From contig NZ_CALPBY010000001.1 of NCBI RefSeq assembly GCF_943181405.1, positions 62,001 through 126,000 of the forward strand: DNA of 64,000 nucleotides, in the 5' to 3' direction. Below the pieces are notes generated by a model. It was not told the origin of the DNA and searched no databases. It saw only the letters and a list, made by a program, of their open reading frames with translations. A program made the position numbers and the translations under genes. Positions 35,201-43,142 of this stretch are shown piece after piece; positions within the stretch are counted from its first letter, which is position 1, and each line of letters starts with the position of its first letter. The stretch is from Cellulosimicrobium sp. Marseille-Q4280 (GTDB lineage Bacteria > Actinomycetota > Actinomycetes > Actinomycetales > Cellulomonadaceae).

Positions 35201-35248
35201 CCCGGGGGCCGCGTTGAACTCCGTCCGTGACTCCGTCGCTGCTGTCAC
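32201..35248 (-). CDS. SNF2-type helicase (DrmD-like)
   Basis: 1015 residues from a GTG with AAGGGAAGG upstream, first gene of the leftward array. Walker A DAVGLGKT (139-146), DESH box VVIDESHNVTNSS (241-253), LASATPHNGD, and C-terminal helicase motifs VLVTGDVASEGVNLHSHCHH and RIEQRNGRIDRYGQKD. The C-terminal 350 residues lie outside the helicase core. SNF2-methylase pairs joined by TGATG overlap are the drmD-drmMI head of class 1 DISARM loci, where the helicase is essential for phage exclusion. Here drmA, drmB and drmC are absent from the following genes, so the pair has been joined to a different set. Confidence 0.85.
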   Translation of the reverse strand: MTAATESRTEFNAAPGSTVVVRDEEWLVTQVEPTTDGHFVHVVGLSELVRDTEAIFSTAIDDVVVADPAETTVVADGSPRYRESRLWLEAMLRKTPVPIAEDSLTTAHRALADPLPYQFAAVRKALDPDNLRPRILLADAVGLGKTLEIGMILSELARRGRGERILVVTPKHVLEQMQFELWTRFALPFVRLDSTGIQRIRQKLPANRNPFAYFKRVIISIDTLKSDKYVAHLRKHRWDAVVIDESHNVTNSSTQNFRLATMLSRQTDAMILASATPHNGDPKSFAALVRMLEPSAVKPDGVELDEEQVKRLIVRRHRHSPEVASVVGSDWAERKEPQNTLVKPSPIEEEIAVELERTWLWPAGGASPYSGKGGATLFPWTLAKAFLSSPAALEESVRKRLRVLEGGREESDDEDSLVAPDSAEQMPDVDAHLPGIGSPDPASPVRRASAGTGSRADERAALTRLHELAVRSTSEPSAKYEALLAHLRGIGVRKGAEMRAVVFAERVATLGWLQAKLVKDLGLTDENVVVLHGGLSDVDQQEIVESFKLASSPIRVLVTGDVASEGVNLHSHCHHLVHYDIPWSLIRIEQRNGRIDRYGQKDAPQITTLLLDPQTTTRFGGDIRVLTRLVDREHHAHTALGDTASLMGEYSVKAEERAIADVLRRAKPLESVVKEVEEVVADDGPAGLLARMMNLGATSSAAPAPGQQPPAGPETGGRTGVYDDELTFLEDALTQIYTTPGQEPTNGVAWKTFPHQSIASLKPPRDLQQRLEVLPQSYLADRHVTETLRLATSLAQGKQELTNAKSAESRSTWPEAHFLGPLHPIVDWASDRALASLGRNQVFAVRGDVEDLTVLVQVALYNARGQVVATSYQTVAFPNQDSPSFGLVTKHGSAPDAVAHLAVSVTNTGAIDGAESFQPFVRQAVRSAEVAVGDQIASIETETQQRVEAWLKRSQHWRMEASALMSREAAAAKVGITNRQSDIDEESRLAREMAPQRTLLRPLLVVVPNHTEENH

Positions 35249-35269
35249 GTGCCTTCCCTTCAGTCCTTA

Positions 35270-35302
35270 TGTGTGGCTGCGTGGGGTCCGGCGATCCACA
35301 CA
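35270..35302. promoter_or_regulatory. Inverted repeat upstream of the defence array
   Basis: TGTGTGG (35270-35276) and CCACACA (35296-35302) are perfect 7-bp arms spaced 19 bp apart, 22-54 bp upstream of the SNF2 GTG. It is the most evident dyad in the 259-bp divergent region (35249-35507), which otherwise shows no clear -35/-10 pair on either strand. Confidence 0.3.
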
Positions 35303-35507
35303 ATCGCTCCGGTCATCATCTCTTGGACCGAGCACGTGCTGTCCTCACCCGACGGTGGAGCAGGACATGCCAGTCCCTGAAGGTAACGAGGGACGGGTCG
35401 GCGAACCCCCGTCCTTGTGGGTGAATTTTGCCGTTCGCCATCCTCTGGGCCAAACCAGCAGATAATGTCAGCCCGCTCAAGGTGATCTCTCTGAGGAGGG
35501 CCTGGTC

Positions 35508-36134
35508 GTGGCTCACGCCCACGTGACGACTGCTCGGCGTGAGCAGCGCATCCATCTCTTCAACGGCACGTGGGGTGCGCTGTGCTGCGCGTCACTGCTC
35601 ACCGGCTGCGCTGCGAACACCTACTCGACGAACGAACCGAACGCCTACTCGCCGGGCGCAGCGGGATCCCATGCAGCCTCGCAGTCCTGTACGTCGCTCC
35701 TGGACAGCATCATCGCCCGTGTGCGTGACGGCGAGACGAGCGGTGCTGTCGACGTCGAGCTGGATGCGCTAGGGGATGGCTGCCCGTCCGAGTACGGCAT
35801 CTTCGCCGACTACGCGTCCATCGACGGCTTCGCGCAGGCGGGCGCCGGTGGTGTCTGCTCGGACTACGCGGCCTACGGCGTCGACCCCGTCGCGATCGAC
35901 CTTGCACGGCGGGATGGTCTGTGTGCGCCCGACACCTTGGGGGGAGTCGAACTCATCGGGTCATGGTCGTGCGGATATTCGCCGACCTTCAACGACGACT
36001 GGCACGACGACGTCCTCTGCACGAACGGCACGGAGGACGTCCGCCCATACCTGAGGGAATGGGACGACTACGTCACTGAGGAAGAAGTTATGGACTCCGC
36101 AAGGGAGTACGAGCAACAGCTCAACTCCCAGTGA
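35508..36134 (+). CDS. Putative lipoprotein of unknown function
   Basis: 208 residues from a GTG; GAGGAGGG lies about 7 nt upstream. A lipobox LLTGC is visible at residues 31-35 (cut before Cys35), preceded by a hydrophobic segment, although the n-region is longer than usual. The mature protein is rich in Asp, Ser, Gly and Cys (six further Cys), with an acidic C terminus. No catalytic motif is recognised. It is divergent from the defence array and convergent with the ParB/HNH operon, so it has no operon partner. It may be cargo of the island. Confidence 0.65.
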   Translation: MAHAHVTTARREQRIHLFNGTWGALCCASLLTGCAANTYSTNEPNAYSPGAAGSHAASQSCTSLLDSIIARVRDGETSGAVDVELDALGDGCPSEYGIFADYASIDGFAQAGAGGVCSDYAAYGVDPVAIDLARRDGLCAPDTLGGVELIGSWSCGYSPTFNDDWHDDVLCTNGTEDVRPYLREWDDYVTEEEVMDSAREYEQQLNSQ

Positions 36135-36281
36135 TCGTGGCCGCCCCATCGCAAGCGCGGTCTGGACTTTCAGCCGAGCGATGCCCCGGTGTCAAGCTCG
36201 GGAATACGGGGGGCGTTCGTGCTGATATACGCTGCCGCCAAACCCCGGGGCTTGCCACAGCCGATGTGATTCCCCGCGAGC

Positions 36282-37304
36282 CTACGCCTCCGCTCGTCGC
36301 GGCATGTTCGATCGGACCGGTTCCGGCGGTCCTGCCTCGAAGACATGCGAGCGGTGCCATCCGAGGTACTTCGCCCGGGGATGCAAGCCCTGGACCGGTT
36401 CGTGCAGTCGCTTCTTAAGATGAGGTTCGGCGAAGTACGTTCTCACGGCGGCGTTGTTGGCAATGGCTCGGTCCAACCGGTGGGAGACGAGGACTTCCAA
36501 CTCATCGGTCACGGTCAGCAAGCCGGCGTCGAAAGCAGAATCGTGGGCTGCGCATGCGGCGTACCCGTTCGCGACGTCGAGCCGCTCCCTGCCGTCCGAG
36601 TTTCTCCACGGCTTGATGTGGCTCGCGCGAAGAAGCGTCGGACCCGATTCGACTCCTAGGGAGAAGCCGCAGAAGGCACACTCATACGCCCACGAAGTCA
36701 AGACCGAACGCGCGAAACGATGCTGGCCGATGCGGAGCGACGCGAGCATGAGGCGTTCTGTCACCTGTTCCTCGACGTCCTTGACGACCCAGCGATGGAT
36801 CTCCCGCTCGACGACGGACTCCAGGGCGGCGACGTCGAGCTCGTCCTGGCCGAGGAGCTCGACTTCGCCACCGGTCTCCAGACCGAGGAAGTCGGGCAGC
36901 GAATCTCGGTCGACGCCGACCGTGCGGGCGGCGCCCAAGATGACTCGATATATATGGCTCATCGCCTGAAGGTTGGTTCGAAGCACCGAGCCGACGATGA
37001 GATCGTTGCGGGCGCCGTGAGAGCGAGAACCGTGAAGGTTGTTCATCTTGGCAATGATGCTCGTGGGCCGACGCTTGAAGAGCTGTGCGAGCGACTGGAC
37101 CGGTTCGGGTGCCCTGTGGGCGCTTCCACTGCCGTATCGCGAGTGCTCGACCACGAACATGCCGGCCAGACACAGAAGCGTCTCGATCGGGAGGTAATCG
37201 ACCTGATTGCGACCTGAAGGCCAGCTGCGTTCGAGGATCGCGCGCCATTGCTGGGCTGCTTTCGCAGTCGTCAGGTCGAGATAGTCGGCGGTCGACGCGG
37301 GCAT
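36282..37304 (-). CDS. HNH restriction endonuclease
   Basis: 340 residues from the ATG at 37304. The C-terminal third is an HNH_2-type nuclease: CAFCGFSL (zinc Cys pair), ASHIKPWRNSDGRERLDVANGYAACAAHDSAFDAGLL gives the HIKPW His, the N of ANGY and the HD-A-FD metal ligands (quoted in pieces). The N-terminal part (YLPIETLLCLAGM, FVVEHSRYGSG, LFKRRPTSIIAKMNNLHG) is typical of these standalone restriction enzymes. It follows the ParB-like gene by 19 nt. DNA cleavage by family; specificity unknown. Codon composition is less GC-rich than in the flanking chromosome. Confidence 0.8.
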   Translation of the reverse strand: MPASTADYLDLTTAKAAQQWRAILERSWPSGRNQVDYLPIETLLCLAGMFVVEHSRYGSGSAHRAPEPVQSLAQLFKRRPTSIIAKMNNLHGSRSHGARNDLIVGSVLRTNLQAMSHIYRVILGAARTVGVDRDSLPDFLGLETGGEVELLGQDELDVAALESVVEREIHRWVVKDVEEQVTERLMLASLRIGQHRFARSVLTSWAYECAFCGFSLGVESGPTLLRASHIKPWRNSDGRERLDVANGYAACAAHDSAFDAGLLTVTDELEVLVSHRLDRAIANNAAVRTYFAEPHLKKRLHEPVQGLHPRAKYLGWHRSHVFEAGPPEPVRSNMPRRAEA

Positions 37305-37323
37305 GCGTGTGCCTGTTCTTGTG

Positions 37324-38466
37324 TCAGCGAACCCGAGCCGTAGAACGCTCGACCGTGCTGCTGATGCGTTGGGCGAGGTGCAGGAGTGAGGCGGCCTCGT
37401 TGCGGAGCTTGGCCCTGTCCGCGTCGGACATGCCCCGGAGGCGCTTCTCGAGGCTCTCGAGAATGCGGACCGACGAGTTGATCTGGCGACCCACCGCCAG
37501 CGCCTCGTTCCCGTGCTCGGCCTCGTGCGCCTCCTGCACGGCTTGCTTGGCGTGGGCGAGGTCGCGAGACTGCCGAAGAGCCGCCCGGCCGGCGGCATCG
37601 GCGACGACGTCAGCAAGGGTGCCGATCTCACGAGATTCTTTCACGACGGGGGGCCTTGCATCCCCGGCGCCGAAGATCCATCCGATGAGTTCCTCGAGCT
37701 CAGGCGTACGCTCGTGAGGCACGGGTGGCTCGCCCACCTTGAGCTGCGAAGCCAGCGGGGCACCGACATGCTCCCGGAGCGCACCGTTGGCCATCGCTAC
37801 GGTGATCAGCGAGAACTCGTCCTCAGCCGCGGCGACCGTCTCTGTCGGAACCCCAGGCAAGTTCCGCGCCTGCTCGAGGATCTCCAAGTTTCTGTAGGCA
37901 TTCCCGACCTTGACGCTGCTCGCGCCCATCAGTTTTGCAGCGTTCCGGATCGTCATCCCCTCGTCCTCGACGAGGTACTTCACGTAGCGCGCTTGCTCGA
38001 ACGCGCGCCACTTCTTGATTCCGGTGAAGTGGCGGAAGCCGATCATCGGGGCGGCTTCCTCCCGGCTCGAGACGATGACGGTGGGGACCAGTGACGTCGT
38101 GGAGATGCCGCCTTGTGCAGCGATCGAGTGCCATCGGGCCGGCTTCGAGAAGGCGAGCCGGAACGCCTCATCGCTCAGCCCGAGAAGCGCGGTGACACGC
38201 CGATTGCCCTCGAGCACGACGAACGTGTCTTTGTCGCTCGGGTGTTGCATCACGACGATGTGCTCAGTCCCGAAGTACCCGTTGTCAACGATCGACTCGG
38301 CGATCTGGAAGGCGTCCGCTGTCTTCTCCAGGTACGCCGCGAGCGTAGCTTGGTCTGAGCCGCGCAACCGCTCGGGTAGTCGTGGGTTGCGTTCATCGAG
38401 ACGAAGTCGGTCCAGGCCGATATGCGTGGTGTTGCCGGCCATGGCAGTACGGACGTCGGTAGACAT
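37324..38466 (-). CDS. ParB-like N-terminal domain protein
   Basis: 380 residues from the ATG at 38466, with GGAG about 10 nt upstream; a TTG at 38484 would add six residues. Residues about 15-110 match the ParB/Srx fold: ERNPRLPERLRG, and VVLEGNRRVTALL corresponds to the phosphate-binding GxxRR motif (normally GERR) that in ParB binds CTP. An HTH-like segment MTIRNAAKLMGASSVKVGNAYRN is at about 180-200. The C-terminal half is helical. ParB-like proteins beside HNH or other nucleases are common in defence loci; it probably binds DNA and may act as a CTP-dependent switch. Plasmid-type partitioning is unlikely, since no ParA is present. Confidence 0.8.
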   Translation of the reverse strand: MSTDVRTAMAGNTTHIGLDRLRLDERNPRLPERLRGSDQATLAAYLEKTADAFQIAESIVDNGYFGTEHIVVMQHPSDKDTFVVLEGNRRVTALLGLSDEAFRLAFSKPARWHSIAAQGGISTTSLVPTVIVSSREEAAPMIGFRHFTGIKKWRAFEQARYVKYLVEDEGMTIRNAAKLMGASSVKVGNAYRNLEILEQARNLPGVPTETVAAAEDEFSLITVAMANGALREHVGAPLASQLKVGEPPVPHERTPELEELIGWIFGAGDARPPVVKESREIGTLADVVADAAGRAALRQSRDLAHAKQAVQEAHEAEHGNEALAVGRQINSSVRILESLEKRLRGMSDADRAKLRNEAASLLHLAQRISSTVERSTARVR

Positions 38467-38564
38467 GAAATGGATGCTCCGCAAATCGCGCTCAGCCCGG
38501 TCGCCCGTCGACCGGTCCCGTCAGGATCAGAACATACCCGCATCCGAGATGCGGCAGGTGCGAC

Positions 38565-38852
38565 TCACTGGCTCGTGGTCGCGGTCAACCGCTGGACCGC
38601 GGTGAGGACTGCGGCCAGCCCCTCCCGTGTCACGGTAGACCCTCTCGACGTGTACGAGCTAGACCACGTGCCGCCAGCGATCTCCACGATGGCACGCGCG
38701 AGATCATGCTTGGTGCGGGCCTCGAGACCGAGGCCGAGGCGCTCGTCGACGAGCTCGAAGATCCGGCGAGGTTCGGTCGATCCTGAAGACATCGTCGGCG
38801 CGTCCACGCCGATGGCCAGTGCGATGTCACGAACGATTTCTTCCTTCTTCAC
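38565..38852 (-). CDS. Small protein of the ParB/HNH operon
   Basis: 95 residues from the GTG at 38852, chosen because AGGGAG lies 6 nt upstream and the product then begins KKEEIVRDIALAIGVD. A helical N terminus is followed by TSRGSTVTREGLAAVLTAVQRL. No named family is evident. It shares strand and direction with the ParB and HNH genes (98 nt before the ParB start), so it is likely the first gene of that operon. It could be an adaptor or a specificity factor. A 25-bp tandem repeat lies just outside its start codon. Confidence 0.55.
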   Translation of the reverse strand: MKKEEIVRDIALAIGVDAPTMSSGSTEPRRIFELVDERLGLGLEARTKHDLARAIVEIAGGTWSSSYTSRGSTVTREGLAAVLTAVQRLTATTSQ

Positions 38853-38856
38853 GCCG

Positions 38857-38906
38857 GTCTCCCTACGACGGCTGCACACCTGTCTCCCTACGGCGGCTGC
38901 ACACCT
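38857..38906. repeat. 25-bp unit, two tandem copies
   Basis: Positions 38857-38881 and 38882-38906 are the same 25-bp sequence, beginning GTCTCCCTACG and ending GCTGCACACCT, with one A/G difference. It lies between the start of the small ParB-operon gene and the HelD-like gene, in the shared upstream region. It could be a duplicated protein-binding site or the trace of a local duplication. Confidence 0.85.
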
Positions 38907-39001
38907 GCCGGAATCTACTGCATCCGCACAGTCCGCAGCCCTCTACGTCGGTGCCCGCGGGTAGGCTCCAGGCACGCTGTGCAAGTTGCCCGGAGGCGAG
39001 A

Positions 39002-41512
39002 GTGGCCCTGACGATCCCTGAGATGGACTCGACCCGCGACGTCGAGCAGTCCTACTTCGACGACGTGTACGAGATCCGAGAGCGGAAGCGCCAGTTTCGC
39101 GCAGGGGCCTACGTCGCCGCAGCAGACACCAAGGCCCGTACTGGGATGAAGCGCAATTCCGACGCCGACCAGACGCTGGGCAAGCCATCTGACCCTGCTG
39201 CCTTTCTCCGGATCGATACTCTCGACGGCGGTTGTCACTACGTAGGCAACGCTCCAGTCCAGGATGGCGGCGAACTCTACGTCATCTCTTGGAAGTCCGA
39301 CGTCGCGCTAGAACTGAGGAGCGCCACAGTTGATGACGCACGTGGAGTGGCGCGTCTGCGGAATTTCGCATGCCTTCCGACGAATGTCATCGACTCCATC
39401 GGCGACCAGATCCTTGCGGAGCTCGCCCAGACCGTGGCCGATCTGGATGACAGCGACCTCGGAGTTGCCAAGGTCGACGCGATGCTTCAGGACGTCCTCA
39501 GCAGCGCGCGAGAGCCCGAGATGCGGAAGATCGTCGAGACGATCCAGGCGGCTCAGGCAGCACTCATCGGATCCGATGCCGACAGACTTCTTGTGATCCA
39601 GGGAGGTCCGGGCACCGGGAAGACAGCCGTCGCCCTTCACCGCCTCTCAGTCATACTTTTCCAGCAGCGGTCCCTCACCCCGGACGACGTCCTCGTCGTG
39701 GGGCCGAGCAAGACCTTCGCCCGATATATCGGCCGAGTGATGCCTGAGCTCGGCGATGACAAGGTGAGGGTCACAGACCTCGCGCAGATGCTCGGTGATG
39801 CTCGGCCGTCGTACAAGGACACCCCGGACGCTGCGCGACTCAAAGGTGACGTGCGCATGGTCGGATTTGTCTCGCGCGCTCTGCGTGATCGGGTCCGGGC
39901 ACCAGAGGATGGGGTGACGTTCACGGTCTCCGGAGTCGGTCCTGTCACGATTGACGCTGGTGAGGTGTCGGAGGCGATCGGCCGATCGGTCGGAGGTCCT
40001 CTGGTTGAAGACCGCTCCCGGTTCCGGGAGGCGTTGAAGAACGTCCTTGTCGTGCGCGCGCGGGAAGCAGCCGCTGCTGCCCGCGTACCGGTACGTGGCG
40101 ACATCGCGATGAGGATCGATGGAACCGAGGTCGAGGCCGCAGTCGCGCGGATCTGGCCCACCATGTCCCCCAGGGCGTTCCTCGCCAGCCTCTACGGTTC
40201 GTTCCCTCGACTGATTGCTGCCGCCGGTTCGGTTCTCCTCGCTGAAGAGGTTGCTCTTCTGCAGCGCTCGGTCGGCTCGAGGGTCGCTGACCAGCAGTGG
40301 TCCAGCGAGGACCTCTTCATGCTGGATGAGGTCGCCGCGCAGATGGGTGACATCCCGCCGGCGCGATTCGCACACATCGTCGTCGACGAGGCGCAGGATC
40401 TGTCGCCGATGCAGGTCCGTGCCGTTGCCCGTCGATCGCGCGACGGTGCCATGACGATGGTCGGAGACATCGCGCAGTCCACCGGCCACTGGGCGCGAGA
40501 CAGCTGGAGCGACGTGTTCGACCTTGTCGAGACGAGCCTCCCCAAGGACATCGAGTATCTCGATATCGGATACCGCGTGCCCAGATCGGTGATGGATGTA
40601 GCGGCCCGCCTGCTCCCTCATGCGGCGCCCGATGTCCCCATGCCCAGAGTCGTCCGAGACGTAGAGCAGGGGCCCCGTTTCGTCGAGGTCGACGACCCGG
40701 AAGATATCGGGATGCGCGTCGCAGACGTCGTGCAGGAGCACTCGTCGCGCGGTCGGTTCGTCGGTGTGATCTGCCCTGACAGGAGTCGGGCGATGGTCGA
40801 GTCCACGATGCGCCGCCGGAGCATCAACTGGCAGGACGTTGACGCTGGAGGGTTGAGCAGCGCCATCAACCTTGTCAGTCCCGTGGCCTCGAAAGGGCTG
40901 GAGTTCGACTCCGTCGTGGTCGTGGATCCGAGCGGGATCGTCGAGGCAGGCCCGCAGGGTCTGCGGATGCTGTTCGTCGCTCTTACACGCACCACGGCGC
41001 ACCTCGACATCGTTTATTCGTCGGGTGAACTTCCTGTCGAGCTCTTGCCACCGGGTCAGGGACGGGACGATGCGGAGACTGCGCATGCGCACTTCGCTGA
41101 CGTTGAGATGGACGCGTCGGGCGGTGACAGTGATGCCGTGGACTCGTCAACAGTCGCCGAGAAGCGTCACGAACGGTCCAGGATCGGTCGCTCGTCGTCG
41201 CGTGGGCCTGATGGGGTGCCTCGTGCGGAGGACCTGCTTCTCACACCGCGCCAAGAGGCAGTCGTGGAGAGCGAGTCCCGGGAAATCCTGGCGATGCTCC
41301 GCGAGACCGTTGCCCCGGCGATCGTGGCTGCCGTGCTCGATCGCGCCCTCGTGCACGTCGGAAGCGCGACGACGAGCGCTCCGGGCTTGAGCGAGCGTCA
41401 AGAGCGGGTCGTCGATCGAGAAGCCGCTGATGTCGTGGGGCAGCTCGAAGAGACGCTCGCACCGACGCTCCATGCATCCGTACTCAGGCGGGCAATCCGG
41501 CAACTCGACTGA
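39002..41512 (+). CDS. HelD/UvrD-like superfamily 1 helicase
   Basis: 836 residues from a GTG at 39002, chosen because GGAGG lies 5 nt upstream; an ATG at 39023 is the alternative. HelD-type features: an N-terminal coiled region (SYFDDVYEIRERKRQFRAGA), Walker A GGPGTGKTAVALHR near residue 202, an inserted helical segment, Walker B IVVDEAQDLSPMQV near 460, and SPVASKGLEFDSVVVV and LFVALTRTTAHLDIVYSSG. HelD proteins displace stalled RNA polymerase; relatives in defence islands are of unknown role. The C-terminal about 120 residues show an internal duplication, LLLTPRQEAVVESESREI and GLSERQERVVDREAADVV. It is 97 nt upstream of the methylase gene and shares its direction. Confidence 0.8.
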   Translation: MALTIPEMDSTRDVEQSYFDDVYEIRERKRQFRAGAYVAAADTKARTGMKRNSDADQTLGKPSDPAAFLRIDTLDGGCHYVGNAPVQDGGELYVISWKSDVALELRSATVDDARGVARLRNFACLPTNVIDSIGDQILAELAQTVADLDDSDLGVAKVDAMLQDVLSSAREPEMRKIVETIQAAQAALIGSDADRLLVIQGGPGTGKTAVALHRLSVILFQQRSLTPDDVLVVGPSKTFARYIGRVMPELGDDKVRVTDLAQMLGDARPSYKDTPDAARLKGDVRMVGFVSRALRDRVRAPEDGVTFTVSGVGPVTIDAGEVSEAIGRSVGGPLVEDRSRFREALKNVLVVRAREAAAAARVPVRGDIAMRIDGTEVEAAVARIWPTMSPRAFLASLYGSFPRLIAAAGSVLLAEEVALLQRSVGSRVADQQWSSEDLFMLDEVAAQMGDIPPARFAHIVVDEAQDLSPMQVRAVARRSRDGAMTMVGDIAQSTGHWARDSWSDVFDLVETSLPKDIEYLDIGYRVPRSVMDVAARLLPHAAPDVPMPRVVRDVEQGPRFVEVDDPEDIGMRVADVVQEHSSRGRFVGVICPDRSRAMVESTMRRRSINWQDVDAGGLSSAINLVSPVASKGLEFDSVVVVDPSGIVEAGPQGLRMLFVALTRTTAHLDIVYSSGELPVELLPPGQGRDDAETAHAHFADVEMDASGGDSDAVDSSTVAEKRHERSRIGRSSSRGPDGVPRAEDLLLTPRQEAVVESESREILAMLRETVAPAIVAAVLDRALVHVGSATTSAPGLSERQERVVDREAADVVGQLEETLAPTLHASVLRRAIRQLD

Positions 41513-41529
41513 CATCTGGTCCAACATGT

Positions 41530-41558
41530 CTGACAACAGCCTCATTGGGAGCTAAGCT
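41530..41558 (+). promoter_or_regulatory. Promoter of the cytosine-methylase operon
   Basis: -35 CTGACA (41530-41535), 17-bp spacer, -10 TAAGCT (41553-41558). A start near 41565 would give a leader of about 45 nt with AAGGAG at 41600-41605, four bases before the ATG at 41610. The box pair lies inside the gap after the HelD-like gene, so the methylase may be expressed independently of the helicase. Confidence 0.5.
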
Positions 41559-41609
41559 GGCACATCGGTTGCCCGCCCACCGGCAGCTCACGAGCAAGCA
41601 AGGAGAGTC

Positions 41610-43142
41610 ATGCCCGCGGAAGCTGATGCGGAGTTCACATTCATCGACCTCTTCGCGGGTGTCGGCGGGTTTCATGCCGCACTCGCAGAGCTGGGCGGGC
41701 GATGCGTCTACGCGAGCGAGAAGGACAAGCGAGCGTGGGAGGTCTACCAGAAGGCGTGGGGCACCCCGCGGCACGAGGGCAAGCCGTCCTTCTCTCTCGA
41801 CATCCGGGATCACGTGAAGCCGCTGCCCGAGTCCGAACTGCCTGATCCTGAGAGGGACCTGCCGCAGATCCCGGAGCACGATGTCCTGACGGCAGGGTTC
41901 CCCTGCCAGGCGTTCAGCAAGTCAGGGAAGCAGAAGGGAACTCTCGACGAGACCCGCGGCACTCTGTTTTACGACATCCTGAGGATCGTCCGGGCACGGC
42001 GGCCAAAGATCGTCTTCCTCGAGAACGTCAAGAATCTGGTGGGGCCTCGGCATCGCGACACGACGTTCGAGACCATCATCGGGGGTCTCAAGGAGTTCGG
42101 GTATCTCGTCTCCCGTGTGCCGACGGTCATCAGTCCGCACCGCATCGTGCCCCAGGCCGGAGGCACCCCGCAGGTTCGCGAGCGGGTGTACATCATGGCC
42201 GTCCGGCGCGACCTGGTCGGCCGTGCTGCTCTCCCGTTCAGCGAGTTTACATACCAAAACTGGGACGTCGAGAGTTGGAACCTCCACGAACTTGAGCTGC
42301 CCGTGCTCGGAGGGCGGACCATCTTGGAGGCGCCTGGCGAGGATCTCCGACGGTACGAGGTATCCGGAGAAGAGCGCGCGGCGCTGGATTGGTGGGAGTC
42401 GCTTCTTCAGGAGGTGATCAAGGAGTCAGAGGCTACTGCCGCCCAACCGCGCTCTGATCGATGGATCCCCGGACATCCCATCTGGCTCAAGGTGCTTGAC
42501 GAGGTCTGGCGCGGTAGGGAACTTGACGACGCCAAGACACGGGACCTGCCGTGGAAGGCGAATTTCATCCGGAAGAACGTCGACTTCTTCGAGGAGCGCG
42601 CGGGAGCCCTGGCGGCAGTCAGGCAGGCCTGGGACGAGAGCGGGCAGCCTCAACCGGATGCGCAGCGGGCGCTGAGCAGGGCAAAGTTTGAGTGGCAGGC
42701 GGGGCTTGAGAGGTCGATCTTCCACTGCCTCATCCAGTTCCGGCCCTCGGGTATCCGCGTGCGGCCCGCGACCTACACGCCGGCACTGGTCGCCATCAAC
42801 CAGACGCCGATCTACGGGCCGGAGCGCCGTCGGTTGACGCCGCGTGAGGTCGGGAGGCTGCAGGCGTTCCCCGAACGAGTCCGTGACGCGATGGTGGCTC
42901 TGAAGCAAGGGGACGCGGAGTCGTACAAGCAGTTCGGCAATGCCGTCCACGTCGGCGCGGTGCGCTTCGCGCTCGCACAGCTCCTCACGCATCTCTCGCA
43001 GTGGGAGCTTGACCCCCCCTTGCTCCGACTCAAGGAGAAGCTCGACGATGTTGTCGGGGGGCAGCGTGGTTCCGAGTCGGATGGGATGCCGGGCCAGGGA
43101 ATGCTGCGGCTGGAAGACCGGGCGGGATCTGAAGCCGCGTGA
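41610..43142 (+). CDS. C5-cytosine DNA methyltransferase
   Basis: 510 residues. Motif I FIDLFAGVGGFHAAL (11-25), motif IV GFPCQAFSKSGKQKG with the catalytic Cys near 98, motif VI FLENVKNLVG, motif VIII QVRERVYIMAVR, motif IX/X RRLTPREVGRLQAFP and YKQFGNAVHV. A large variable region (about 200-370) separates VIII and IX, the target-recognition domain. The enzyme adds a methyl group at carbon 5 of cytosine in a short target. The next gene encodes Vsr and starts inside this stop (GTGA overlap), as in many C5 restriction systems. The target sequence is not readable from the protein. Confidence 0.9.
   Translation: MPAEADAEFTFIDLFAGVGGFHAALAELGGRCVYASEKDKRAWEVYQKAWGTPRHEGKPSFSLDIRDHVKPLPESELPDPERDLPQIPEHDVLTAGFPCQAFSKSGKQKGTLDETRGTLFYDILRIVRARRPKIVFLENVKNLVGPRHRDTTFETIIGGLKEFGYLVSRVPTVISPHRIVPQAGGTPQVRERVYIMAVRRDLVGRAALPFSEFTYQNWDVESWNLHELELPVLGGRTILEAPGEDLRRYEVSGEERAALDWWESLLQEVIKESEATAAQPRSDRWIPGHPIWLKVLDEVWRGRELDDAKTRDLPWKANFIRKNVDFFEERAGALAAVRQAWDESGQPQPDAQRALSRAKFEWQAGLERSIFHCLIQFRPSGIRVRPATYTPALVAINQTPIYGPERRRLTPREVGRLQAFPERVRDAMVALKQGDAESYKQFGNAVHVGAVRFALAQLLTHLSQWELDPPLLRLKEKLDDVVGGQRGSESDGMPGQGMLRLEDRAGSEAA

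Noticed and set aside
27249-35248. Complete class 1 DISARM
   Set aside because: The SNF2 and methylase genes fit drmD and drmMI, but drmA, drmB and the phospholipase-D-type drmC do not follow. The next genes are GmrSD-like and EcsC-like.
36282-38466. A plasmid-type partition locus
   Set aside because: A ParB-like protein is present, but there is no ParA ATPase and no parS-like repeat; its operon partner is an HNH nuclease, so a defence role fits better.
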